The notes under the pieces: generated by a model
Seen by the model: the letters and a program-made list of their open reading frames with translations, nothing else
Told to the model about the DNA's origin: nothing
Database searches by the model: none
Made by a program: the position numbers and the translations under genes
Source: Yersinia aldovae ATCC 35236
Lineage (GTDB): Bacteria > Pseudomonadota > Gammaproteobacteria > Enterobacterales > Enterobacteriaceae
Reading direction: 5' to 3'
Length of the DNA stretch: 64,000 bases
Assembly: GCF_000173735.1 (NCBI RefSeq)
Contig: NZ_ACCB01000010.1
Coordinates: 1 to 64,000 of the forward strand
Shown here: positions 55,715-64,000 of the stretch, one piece after another
Position numbering within the stretch: position 1 is the stretch's first letter
Layout: every line of letters starts with the position of its first letter

Positions 55715-57865
55715 ATGGAAAAGATAATCCCGCCGCTGATTTTTCAGAGCGAAACCAATGAATGCGGCCTGGCCTGTATTGCGATGCTGGCACAGACCCA
55801 AGGCATCAACGCACCGTTGGAGAGCTTACGGGAGCGCTATCCTGCATCTGAGCACGGAACGTCACTGGCGACCCTGTGCACTATTTTGTCTGAACTGGCG
55901 ATACCGGTTTATCCGGTGGTATTTGAACATCAGGAACTGTCTGCCTTGCCATTGCCTGCTATTTTGCATTACGGAGCGAGTCACTACGTGCTGCTCGCGT
56001 ACCGCAAAGGCAACTACGTCTGTGTGATGAATCCGGCGATCGGCCAGCAACTACTGCCAATGGACGCATTAAAAGCGGAAATCAGCGGCTATGCACTGGT
56101 GCTGGATTCTGAAACACCGGCCTCCCCTGACGCGATAAAGAAGATTGAACACAGCACACGACTGAGTGCGCTTGATTGCATGAGCCTGAAAGAAACGGCT
56201 AATGTCCGTGGCATCTATTGGCTGATGACGTTAGCGCTCTTGATCTCGCTGACGTTGTTTATCATGCCGACGATGGTCAGCAGCGCAATTAATGACGTGT
56301 TTTCTTCTGTCGGAAAGACTGATTTCCCCTATTTCTATTTTCTGCTGGCCTTCGTGGTTGCTACATCATTAGCTTTTGTGGTGCGATACATCACCGAGCG
56401 CTATATCAAACAATTTGTGGTGCTGAGCAGTGTGGCCGGATTCTCTCGCTTACTGAGCCATTCTCTCAATTTTTTTGATAAACGCGCCCCAGGGGATATC
56501 TTCAGCCGTTTTTCAAATTGGCAGATGGCTGCAACACAGAAAATCGAGCTGGATAACGGCCTGCGGACTGATTGGATAATCGGTGCCATTGCATTAGCGG
56601 TGATGTGTTATATGAGCCTGTTACTGGCGATGGTTTCTGTCGTTGGCGTGATATTGATGGGCTTGATCAGTATTTGGGCTATTTATCGCGATCGCTATTA
56701 CACCCAACAGTTACAGGTAAAAGGCGCTGAGCAAAGTGATTTTATTCTGGAAACGATTCAGGGCTTTTCTACCATTAAATCAGCGGGTTTAGCCAGCCAG
56801 CGCCAGAGTGTATTTGCTGGCCTGGTACTGTCACTGTTCAGTGCGTTACAGAAGAAAAAAATCTACGATCAGGTCAAAAATAGCCTGTATCAGCTGATCG
56901 GCAGCCTGGAAATGGTGTTCTTTATGCTGCTGGCATTGCCGATGTTAAAGCAGGGTACACTGAGTTTAGGGGAGTTTTTTGCTTATAGTTTTGTGCGCGA
57001 GATTTTCACCTCCTATATCACCAAGATCTTCTATGCCATTTTGCAGAAAAACCAACTGCATGTGATTGATATCCGTGCCCGTGATCTGTTCCCTGCCGGG
57101 CAACAAACGCCCGCCTCAACTGATTCATCTATTCCTGCGGCTGTTCCGGCGTTTAGTCGTCAGTTGGTTTATCAGGATATCTGTTTTGCTTATGACGCCA
57201 GCCAGCCGGTGTTGCGGGATCTCTCGCTCTCGCTTGCGCGCGGCCAAAGTGTGGCGATTGTCGGGGAGTCAGGTGCCGGGAAGAGCACGCTACTAAAAGT
57301 GATGGCCGGGTTGTTGCCGCCACAGCAAGGGCGAGTTCTGGTGGATGGGCAAGCCGTTGATTTTCAGCAGGCGCATAGCTTGTTCTTCCTGCAAAGTCAG
57401 GAAGATATTCTGTTTAATGCCTCGGTATTACACAACATTACTCTGTTCGACGGGCATCTGGATGCGGCCAAACGTCAGCGTATCGAACAATCATTACAAG
57501 GTCTGCAATTAACCCCCGTTATCGATAAATTACCCGGCGGCTTAAGTGCGTTGGTGCGGGAGAGTCATGCTGCGCTATCACTTGGGCAACGTCAGCGTTT
57601 ATTACTGGCGCGGGCGATGTACAGCGATTGTCCGGTGCTGGTGCTGGATGAACCGACGGCCAATCTGGATGAAGAGACGGCTCATCAGGTGATGCAGACC
57701 TTGCTGTCTCATTGTCGCGAATATAGTAAAACCCTGATTACCGTGACTCACAGTGAAAGTGTGTTGCCGATGTTTGACCGGATCTTCCGCTTGCATGACA
57801 GCCAATTGGCGCGTTTTTCTCGGCCAATGGCATCAAATCACCTGACGCCCGCGGTAGCTCAATGA
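55715..57865 (+). CDS. C39-peptidase ABC exporter (peptidase-containing ATP-binding transporter)
   Basis: 716 residues. An N-terminal C39 domain cleaves double-glycine leaders: Gln11 (QSETNECGLACIAML), Cys17 and His90 (GASHYVLL). The third catalytic position, normally Asp-Pro, is Asn106-Pro here (VMNPAIG). An ABC membrane domain with six helices (about 165-450) and a nucleotide-binding domain follow: Walker A GESGAGKST, signature LSLGQ (621-625, unusual for LSGGQ), Walker B VLVLDEPTANLD, His679. Most likely exports and matures the peptide encoded at 53695. Confidence 0.92.
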   Translation: MEKIIPPLIFQSETNECGLACIAMLAQTQGINAPLESLRERYPASEHGTSLATLCTILSELAIPVYPVVFEHQELSALPLPAILHYGASHYVLLAYRKGNYVCVMNPAIGQQLLPMDALKAEISGYALVLDSETPASPDAIKKIEHSTRLSALDCMSLKETANVRGIYWLMTLALLISLTLFIMPTMVSSAINDVFSSVGKTDFPYFYFLLAFVVATSLAFVVRYITERYIKQFVVLSSVAGFSRLLSHSLNFFDKRAPGDIFSRFSNWQMAATQKIELDNGLRTDWIIGAIALAVMCYMSLLLAMVSVVGVILMGLISIWAIYRDRYYTQQLQVKGAEQSDFILETIQGFSTIKSAGLASQRQSVFAGLVLSLFSALQKKKIYDQVKNSLYQLIGSLEMVFFMLLALPMLKQGTLSLGEFFAYSFVREIFTSYITKIFYAILQKNQLHVIDIRARDLFPAGQQTPASTDSSIPAAVPAFSRQLVYQDICFAYDASQPVLRDLSLSLARGQSVAIVGESGAGKSTLLKVMAGLLPPQQGRVLVDGQAVDFQQAHSLFFLQSQEDILFNASVLHNITLFDGHLDAAKRQRIEQSLQGLQLTPVIDKLPGGLSALVRESHAALSLGQRQRLLLARAMYSDCPVLVLDEPTANLDEETAHQVMQTLLSHCREYSKTLITVTHSESVLPMFDRIFRLHDSQLARFSRPMASNHLTPAVAQ

Positions 57866-59022
57866 TGCGCATCAACTTGAAAAATCCAAAACAACGCCTG
57901 TCGCTTATCGGGCTTATCGTTTTGCTGATTATTATTGGCGTAGGGATTGCACTTTCGTTGAGTCAGCGCACGCCACAGGCTGCGCCGTTAACTGAAACTC
58001 TCAGTCGTGGTGACATAGAAAAGAATGTCATGGCGACCGGCAGTTTAAAGCCGTCGTTGCAGGTTAATGTTGGCGCACAGGTCAACGGTCAGTTAACCAA
58101 ACTCTATGTTAAACAAGGGGATCGAGTTAAGCGCGGCCAGTTATTGGCAGAGATCGATCCCACATTGCAACAGAACGCGCTGCGCAAATCTGAAGCTGAA
58201 TTACAAAGTGCGCAGGCGCAAAAACAAGCGGCTCAGGCGCTTTCACGGCAATATTTGCTGGAGTTTCAGCGGCAGAAAACACTGGCTCGGGAAGGTTCAG
58301 GGATAAAAAGTGCACTGGAAAAAGCGCAGGCGCAGTACGACAGCCAACTGGCGCAAGTTCGCGTCAATGAAGCGCAGATAGTGCAGAGCCAGATGGCGTT
58401 GGAAACGGCAAAAGCCAATCTGGGTTTTACCCGCATCATGGCACCGATTGATGGCGAAGTGCTGGGTATCGTCACTAAAGAGGGGCAAACCATTGTTTCC
58501 TCTCAAACGGTGCCAACCATTCTGGTATTGGCGAATGTCGATACCATGACCGTCCACACCCGTATTTCAGAAACTGACATTCTCAAAGTCAGTGTCGGGC
58601 AGCTGTTGTGGTTCTATGTGGTGGCGAATCCCGATCGCCGTTACGAGAGCCGGATGGATGCCATTCAAGAGGCGTCTGCCGATAGCTTGCGTGAGGATGG
58701 ATCTGGATCGGTGAGTAATTCGCAGCCTTCCGCGGTGTATTACAACGGTATTTTCAGTATCGCCAATAGCGAACGTTTGTTACGCACCTCTATGACGGCG
58801 CAGGTATTTATCATCACTGCGCAGGCGAAGAATGTGCTGCGGGTGCCTTTGTCTGCATTAGGGGTACAGCAGCCCGATAAGCGTTATCGGGTCGAGGTGA
58901 TTAATGGTCAACAGCGTGCTGTGCGCTGGGTGCGGGTTGGCCTGCGAGATGGTCAGTATGCCGAGGTGAAAGAGGGGTTAGCGCAAGGTGATCAGGTGGT
59001 CGTTATGGGGGCATCATTATGA
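57862..59022 (+). CDS. Periplasmic adaptor (MacA/HlyD family)
   Basis: 386 residues. One N-terminal helix (about 15-33), then lipoyl half-motif VNVGAQVNGQLTKLYVKQGDRVKRGQLLAEIDP, a long alpha-helical hairpin (about 100-185, Ala/Gln-rich) and second lipoyl half TRIMAPIDGEVLGIVTKEGQTIVSSQ. The sequence is closer to MacA than to typical HlyD. It overlaps the exporter by four bases (ATGA) and the next gene by four, so it is stoichiometrically coupled to them. Confidence 0.9.
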   Translation: MMRINLKNPKQRLSLIGLIVLLIIIGVGIALSLSQRTPQAAPLTETLSRGDIEKNVMATGSLKPSLQVNVGAQVNGQLTKLYVKQGDRVKRGQLLAEIDPTLQQNALRKSEAELQSAQAQKQAAQALSRQYLLEFQRQKTLAREGSGIKSALEKAQAQYDSQLAQVRVNEAQIVQSQMALETAKANLGFTRIMAPIDGEVLGIVTKEGQTIVSSQTVPTILVLANVDTMTVHTRISETDILKVSVGQLLWFYVVANPDRRYESRMDAIQEASADSLREDGSGSVSNSQPSAVYYNGIFSIANSERLLRTSMTAQVFIITAQAKNVLRVPLSALGVQQPDKRYRVEVINGQQRAVRWVRVGLRDGQYAEVKEGLAQGDQVVVMGASL

Positions 59023-60995
59023 TCATAAAGACGTTTAGCGAAAACAGTGCAAAAGACTCGGCGCTGATCGAGTTAAAGGGGATTTATCGCCACTTTACCT
59101 CCGGAACGCAGTCTGTTGCGGTATTGAAGAATATCTCACTGTCGATAAACCGTGGCGAGATGGTGGCTATCATCGGGGCTTCCGGATCGGGTAAATCGAC
59201 GCTGATGAATATTATTGGCTGCCTGGACAAACCGACGCAGGGGGAAATGGCTATCCACGGCATCCCGACGGGCCAGGCAAGCAGTGAACAGTTGGCGCAA
59301 TTGAGAAGCCAGTACATCGGTTTTATTTTTCAGCGCTATCACTTGATGCCTTATTTAACTGCCACCGAAAATATCGTGATTCCGGCACTTTATACCGCGA
59401 TGACGCCGGTTGAACGTCAGACGCGTGCGGTTTACCTGCTCAATCGTTTAGGGCTGGGTGGCCATCTGCTGCATAAGCCAGCTCAGCTATCGGGGGGGCA
59501 ACAACAGCGGGTCAGTATAGCCAGAGCACTGATGAACGGTGCCAGCATCATTTTGGCAGATGAACCCACCGGTGCGCTGGACAGTGCCAGCGGGCAAGAA
59601 TTGATGGGGATTTTGCACGGCCTGCACCAGTCCGGTCATACCATTATTATCGTGACTCATGACCGCAATATCGCTAATCAGGCACAGCGTATTATCGAGA
59701 TAAGCGACGGCGAAATCATTGCCGATGGTCATAACGTGGCATTAAACCTCACGGCAGCACATGCTGCGCTGCCTGCCACTGCCGCCACAGGCCGCCCACA
59801 CTGGTGGTTGAGTGTGCGTGAAGCAATAAAAATGGCCTGGCGCTCACTGCTCGGCCACCGTATCCGCGCCTTCTTATCGATGCTGGGGATCATTATCGGC
59901 ATCTCGTCGGTAATATCTTCAATGGCGGTAGGGGAAGGCGCTCGTCAGGAGATTCTCAGTGAAATCAGTCAGCTTGGTACCAGTAATCTGGATATCCGCC
60001 CAGGATTGGGTTGGGATAAGCCTCGCCCTGATTTTGAGCGTTCACTCACACTGGCTGATGTCGAATTGCTGCGTCGTCAACCTTATGTTGAAAGCCTGTC
60101 GCCGGTGGTGAGTAGAGTGGCCGCTGCGGTGCGTGGTGATAAACAAGTGATGGTGACACTTTCGGGTGTTAGTAACGGATTTTTCCATGTGCAAGGGATT
60201 GATTTTATTGCAGGTGCTGGATTTACCCAGCACCATGTTAACGAGCGTGAAGCGGTCATTATTCTGCAACCGGAACTGAGAGACACCCTGTTTGCTGCGG
60301 GTGAAAACCCGATTGGCGAAATTGTACAGTTGGAGGGAATTCCGTTGCGAGTGATTGCTATCGCCAAAAGAAAAGGAACGCAGTTTGGTGGGTTACTGAC
60401 GGCGTGGATGCCCTATACCTCACTGACTGAACGTATCTCTGGTGATATGCCTTTGGAATTAATTACCTTACGGGTACGGGAAGGTTATCACCTCAATGAG
60501 GTGCAGCGTGATGTCGAAAAGGTACTGGAGCAGGCCCACGGGCAGCGTGACTTTTTTATTCTAACCAACGACCAGATGACCCGCGCAATTCAGAAAACCT
60601 CAGACTCAATGACGCTGCTAATTACCGCGATTGCTGCAATCTCGCTGCTGGTGGGCGGTGTGGGTGTGATGAACATCATGCTGGTTTCGGTCACGGAGCG
60701 CACTCACGAAATCGGTATCCGCCTGTCGGTGGGTGCTCGCCCCGGTGACATCATGCTTCAGTTTTTGATTGAAGCGGTGGTTATTTGCACCCTAGGCGGT
60801 TTGATTGGCATTGCCGGTTCTGCGCTGGCCGGGGTGATTTTCTCCTGGTTTACTCAAGCATTCACCTTGGTTTTTACCTGGTTACCGATGGTGCTGGCGT
60901 GCAGTTTCTCCGCACTGATTGGTTTGGGATTTGGCTTTTTCCCAGCGCGCAATGCAGCCCGTTTGCATCCAACACAGGCGTTGGCCCGAGAATGA
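59019..60995 (+). CDS. MacB-like ABC transporter
   Basis: 658 residues. An ATP-binding domain (about 1-235: Walker [25 protein letters not shown], Walker B IILADEPTGALD, THDRN) is fused to one TM helix (about 285), a large periplasmic domain (about 310-530) and three C-terminal helices of the FtsX type. MacB pumps extrude periplasmic substrates via MacA and TolC. With MacA and a TolC-like protein encoded on each side, this should move a periplasmic substrate out of the cell, possibly the matured peptide. Confidence 0.93.
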   Translation: MIIKTFSENSAKDSALIELKGIYRHFTSGTQSVAVLKNISLSINRGEMVAIIGASGSGKSTLMNIIGCLDKPTQGEMAIHGIPTGQASSEQLAQLRSQYIGFIFQRYHLMPYLTATENIVIPALYTAMTPVERQTRAVYLLNRLGLGGHLLHKPAQLSGGQQQRVSIARALMNGASIILADEPTGALDSASGQELMGILHGLHQSGHTIIIVTHDRNIANQAQRIIEISDGEIIADGHNVALNLTAAHAALPATAATGRPHWWLSVREAIKMAWRSLLGHRIRAFLSMLGIIIGISSVISSMAVGEGARQEILSEISQLGTSNLDIRPGLGWDKPRPDFERSLTLADVELLRRQPYVESLSPVVSRVAAAVRGDKQVMVTLSGVSNGFFHVQGIDFIAGAGFTQHHVNEREAVIILQPELRDTLFAAGENPIGEIVQLEGIPLRVIAIAKRKGTQFGGLLTAWMPYTSLTERISGDMPLELITLRVREGYHLNEVQRDVEKVLEQAHGQRDFFILTNDQMTRAIQKTSDSMTLLITAIAAISLLVGGVGVMNIMLVSVTERTHEIGIRLSVGARPGDIMLQFLIEAVVICTLGGLIGIAGSALAGVIFSWFTQAFTLVFTWLPMVLACSFSALIGLGFGFFPARNAARLHPTQALARE

Positions 60996-62380
60996 AAAGA
61001 GTCATCAATACTGTAATTATTACACTGCTGCTCACCGGTTGCGGTTCCATGCTGAAAAGTGATTATCAGCGGCCGATGTTGTCGGTGCCTGATAGCTGGC
61101 GCATCAAGGATAGCGGTGGCGGTTACCTGAATCACAGTGTGCATTGGTGGGAGAATTTTGATGATCCAACGCTCACTGAAAATATCAACCGCATGTTGGT
61201 CAGCAACAATGATCTGACGGTTGCCGGGCTTAAGTTGCAGCAAGCAAGGCTAAGCGCTGGGCTGACTAATACCAATTTGCATCCCAATATCACGCTGAAT
61301 GGCGCTGGCAGTAATACCCGCTCTTTGAATGAGAATACCCAACCGCGTGAGAATTACAGCACTTCGTTAGGTTTGAGCTACGAACTGGATTTGTGGGGCA
61401 AACTGGCCCGCGCCCGTGATCAATCACAATGGACAGTAAATGCCACCGAGCAAGACCGTCAGGAGACAGCACTCTCCCTGATTGGTACTACCGCTGACGT
61501 GTACTGGCAGATTGCTAAATTCAATCAGCAATTGCGCTATCAACAGGCGGCAGTGGTTATCGCGCAGGACAGCCTCAAGCTGGTGCGTTCACGATTAGGG
61601 GCGGGGGATGCCAGTGAGATTGAGTTATTGCAGGCGCAGCAGGCACTGCTGGACAGACAGAATCAGTATCAGAATCTGCAACAGCAGCGGGAAGCGGCGC
61701 GCAATGCAATGGCGGTGCTGTTTAACCGTGCACCGGACTACCGTCAGGCTGAACGTAACTCACTGGATTTACAGCAACAAGTGCCAATCTCCGCAAGTTT
61801 ACCGCTACAGGTCATCGCCCAGCGGCCTGATGTGCAAGCTGCCGAGTGGCGTTTGCGGGCTGCATTGGCCGGATCGGATATGGCTAAACTCAATTTTTAC
61901 CCGACGCTCTCGCTCGGTGCCAGTCTGGATGCTGGTAGCGCCATCTTCTCACAGTGGTTTAGCAACCCCAGCCGCACCTTAAGCGTAAGCAGTGCGCTGC
62001 CATTCTTACAGTGGAATACCGTGCAGCTCACCATCGAACAGTCAACGCTGGATGTGAAACTGGCGGCCGTCGATTTTCGCCGCAAAGTTTACAGTGCGTT
62101 GAAAGATGTGGATGACGCAATGACTCAGCGGGTGAGTTACCAACTGCAAAAAGAGAATCAATGGCAAAACCTGCAACTCAGCCAGCGTCGGCTTACCCTG
62201 ACCAGCAGCCAGTATCAGGCCGGTGCCGTTTCATTTCAGACCTTACTGGATGCGCAGGATGCTCTGCTAACCAGTGAAACCAGTTTGCTCGAACTTCAAT
62301 ATAACTACCTGAATGCCACCATGAAATTGTGGTTGGCGTTAGGCGGTGGTAGCGATGACAGTAAAGGAATTAAATCATGA
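60992..62380 (+). CDS. Outer-membrane efflux lipoprotein (NodT/TolC family)
   Basis: 462 residues from ATG 60992, overlapping the MacB gene by four bases (the frame continues upstream but only as a shadow of macB). Signal with lipobox LLTGC (Cys16), then two OEP repeats: WWENFDDPTLTENINRML, LGLSYELDLWGKLARARDQ, RLGAGDASEIELLQAQQALL and QYQAGAVSFQTLLDAQDALL. The outer-membrane duct completing a MacAB-type tripartite machine. Confidence 0.92.
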   Translation: MKRVINTVIITLLLTGCGSMLKSDYQRPMLSVPDSWRIKDSGGGYLNHSVHWWENFDDPTLTENINRMLVSNNDLTVAGLKLQQARLSAGLTNTNLHPNITLNGAGSNTRSLNENTQPRENYSTSLGLSYELDLWGKLARARDQSQWTVNATEQDRQETALSLIGTTADVYWQIAKFNQQLRYQQAAVVIAQDSLKLVRSRLGAGDASEIELLQAQQALLDRQNQYQNLQQQREAARNAMAVLFNRAPDYRQAERNSLDLQQQVPISASLPLQVIAQRPDVQAAEWRLRAALAGSDMAKLNFYPTLSLGASLDAGSAIFSQWFSNPSRTLSVSSALPFLQWNTVQLTIEQSTLDVKLAAVDFRRKVYSALKDVDDAMTQRVSYQLQKENQWQNLQLSQRRLTLTSSQYQAGAVSFQTLLDAQDALLTSETSLLELQYNYLNATMKLWLALGGGSDDSKGIKS

Positions 62381-63627
62381 CAAATACAGCAAAACAGCGT
62401 CGTGTGGTGGTAACCGGTTATGGCTCTGTCACCCCGCTGGGCATGGATGCGGAGCAAAGCTGGGCGGCTATCATGGATTATCAATTGGGTTATCGCGATT
62501 ACGACAAATCTGCGCAGGGGATCCAATCGCGCTTTTTTGGTTTGCTGGATGCCGAACCTAATTTGAAATCAGTGCCTGCGGCTATTCGCCGTCGTCTGCC
62601 TCGTTATGCTCGCCTGGCACTGGCGGCAGCACGGGAGGCGATGGGAATGGCTTTCGGCGAACAGTCGCTTGACGATTATTATGATTTGCTGGATTGCGGC
62701 ACTATCATCGGCAGCGGTTGGGCCGGGCAGGATGAAACTCATGATAACTATGACGGTTTTCTGCAAACTGGATTAGGCACGCCGTTTGGTTGTTTTCTGT
62801 CGATGCCCAATGCCGGTACTGCGGCGTGCAGCTTATATTGGGGGTTACGTGGTTATCAGAATTCGCCCATCGCTGCTTGTGCTACCGGGACGATTGCCAT
62901 CGGCGATGCCTTTGAAGTGATCCGCAGCGGGCGGGCCTCTATGATGCTGGCTGGCGCGGGCGAATCACTGCGCAGTGATGCGGCGATATGGAATATCGAT
63001 ATTCTCGGTGCATTAGCGCGCGAGCAGGACGATATCACTAAAGCCAGTTGCCCGTTTAGTCTGGATCGCAACGGGTTTGTGCTTTCCGAAGGTGCTGCGG
63101 TGCTGTGTTTGGAGGAGCGGGAAGCGGCATTGGCACGCGGTGCTGCTATCCTTGGCGAGATTAAAGGTTACGGTAACTATTCCGATGCCTTTGATTTTAC
63201 TGCACCAGCAGAAGATAAAGTGGCGCGGGTTAAAACCATCCAGCGCGCTATCGAGCAAGCAGGTTTGAGCGCAGCAGAGATTGATTACGTCAATCTTCAC
63301 GGCACCTCGACCCAGCTTAACGATCTCAATGAAACTCAATCCATCAAACAGGTGTTTGGTGACGCGGCATATAGCACGCCACTGTCTAGTACCAAATCCT
63401 ATTCGGGCCATTTGATTGCTGCGGCTGGCAGCTTTGAATCGATTATCTGCCTGCAAGCACTGAAACACCAGATTATGCCAGCCACTTGTCATCTTAAAAA
63501 TGCCGATCCGCAGTGCGACCTGGATTACATCAAAGAGGGCCACCGGCCAAAAGCCTTGCGCAATACCCTGAACCTTAGCTTTGGTTTCGGCGGGGCGAAT
63601 GCCGCACTGGTCATCGGGCTGGATTGA
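62377..63627 (+). CDS. Beta-ketoacyl synthase (FabF-like)
   Basis: 416 residues, thiolase-fold condensing enzyme. Starts VVVTGYGSVTPLGMDAEQSW. Active-site Cys168 (IAACATGTIAIGDA), His308 (NLHGTSTQLND) and His345 (KSYSGHLIAAAG) are all present, as in FabF-type condensing enzymes, so it should be catalytic, elongating or priming an acyl chain. C-terminal NLSFGFGGANAALVI is conserved. Start overlaps the previous stop by four bases. A duplicated FabF inside an export operon is unexpected in primary metabolism, so a specialised product is likely. Confidence 0.92.
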   Translation: MTNTAKQRRVVVTGYGSVTPLGMDAEQSWAAIMDYQLGYRDYDKSAQGIQSRFFGLLDAEPNLKSVPAAIRRRLPRYARLALAAAREAMGMAFGEQSLDDYYDLLDCGTIIGSGWAGQDETHDNYDGFLQTGLGTPFGCFLSMPNAGTAACSLYWGLRGYQNSPIAACATGTIAIGDAFEVIRSGRASMMLAGAGESLRSDAAIWNIDILGALAREQDDITKASCPFSLDRNGFVLSEGAAVLCLEEREAALARGAAILGEIKGYGNYSDAFDFTAPAEDKVARVKTIQRAIEQAGLSAAEIDYVNLHGTSTQLNDLNETQSIKQVFGDAAYSTPLSSTKSYSGHLIAAAGSFESIICLQALKHQIMPATCHLKNADPQCDLDYIKEGHRPKALRNTLNLSFGFGGANAALVIGLD

Positions 63628-63629
63628 GT

Positions 63630-64000
63630 ATGATAGCCAACGACAACACGACGTTTAGCTATAACTACAGTCGCAGTGATGCGGAACGCTGGGCTGAATT
63701 TTCTGGTGATCATAATCCGATCCACTTTGATCTTAAACATGCACAACTTCTGGGGCAACAACAAGTTACAGTGCATGGAATGCGGGCGATGCTGGATCTT
63801 AAGTACCAACTTAGCCGCGCGCTATTGCCGCTATCGCCAACCGCTGATTTTTTGCGTTTTAACGCCCGTCTGCGCCAACCGGTGTTGTGCGATAGCGCTT
63901 ATCAGTTGCAACTGAGTCTGGCGAACGCGCAGGTTAGCGCTAACCTGATTAATAGCGGCAGTGGTGAGAACTGCTTTAGCAGCAAATTGCGCAGCACCTC
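63630..64000 (+). CDS. MaoC-like hot-dog dehydratase (partial, runs off the window)
   Basis: Open frame from ATG 63630, two bases after the ketosynthase stop, to the window end (about 123 codons seen). The motif FSGDHNPIHFD (residues 25-35) is the R-specific enoyl/hydroxyacyl dehydratase signature with catalytic Asp and His. MaoC-like proteins act on beta-hydroxyacyl thioesters, the step after ketoreduction. Its 3' end is outside the window. Confidence 0.85.
   Translation, partial: MIANDNTTFSYNYSRSDAERWAEFSGDHNPIHFDLKHAQLLGQQQVTVHGMRAMLDLKYQLSRALLPLSPTADFLRFNARLRQPVLCDSAYQLQLSLANAQVSANLINSGSGENCFSSKLRST

Noticed and set aside
60785-60991. N-terminal extension of the outer-membrane efflux protein
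   Set aside because: It is out-of-frame macB sequence; the lipoprotein signal begins at 60992.
63013-63543. 176-codon minus-strand frame inside the ketosynthase gene
   Set aside because: Lies opposite conserved ketosynthase motifs; no independent support.

Overview
The window looks like a chromosomal segment of a Yersinia species, or a very close relative. The housekeeping proteins (Dgt, DegP, BarA, RelA, PyrG, Eno, CysJIH, IspDF, NlpD, RpoS, MutS) are enterobacterial and close in length and motif to E. coli counterparts. Intergenic gaps carry ERIC elements, one of exactly 127 bp and one with an internal insertion of about 70 bp, both forms known from yersiniae. The species cannot be fixed from the sequence alone.

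Layout. (1) 0.1-14.0 kb: dgt and degP (with a sigma-E type promoter), barA divergent from rlmD, then relA, mazG, pyrG and eno. (2) 14.2-18.5 kb: an AT-rich 722-codon gene of unknown function built on a degenerate repeat, sodC, then queE and queD for queuosine precursor synthesis, separated by a 75-bp direct repeat. (3) 18.9-29.7 kb: sulfate assimilation, cysJIH, iap on the other strand, then cysG-cysD-cysN-cysC and a small DUF3561-type membrane gene. cysN carries a +1 frameshift. (4) 29.7-32.1 kb: a polar amino-acid ABC transporter operon on the minus strand. (5) 32.7-41.8 kb: ftsB-ispD-ispF-truD-surE-pcm-nlpD-rpoS, with mutS convergent; mutS is frameshifted inside its ATP-binding loop. (6) 42.3-45.4 kb: a baeRF (eRF1-like) family gene, then a PglL-like protein O-oligosaccharyltransferase coupled to a PapI/FaeA-like regulator. 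(7) 46.3-53.4 kb: a complete chaperone-usher fimbrial operon resembling the Proteus mrp order (major pilin, minor pilin, usher, chaperone, three minor pilins, tip adhesin).

(8) 53.7 kb to the window end holds the most interesting system. A 62-residue Cys- and Thr-rich peptide with a 15-residue double-glycine leader is followed by an apparent attenuator. After it comes a tightly packed, mostly overlapping run: a membrane-anchored DsbA-like oxidoreductase, an LpxL/HtrB-like acyltransferase, a C39-peptidase ABC exporter, a MacA-like adaptor, a MacB-like ABC permease, a NodT/TolC-like outer-membrane lipoprotein, a FabF-like ketosynthase with an intact Cys-His-His triad, and a MaoC-type hot-dog dehydratase cut by the window end. 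The arrangement suggests that a disulfide-bonded microcin-like peptide is processed and exported by a tripartite machine encoded with lipid or polyketide-type enzymes, so either the peptide is acylated or a lipid product is exported alongside it. That is inference; each protein family call rests on visible motifs.

No rRNA, tRNA, CRISPR array, insertion sequence or integrase was recognised. Most large reverse-strand open frames lie opposite confident genes and were treated as shadows.
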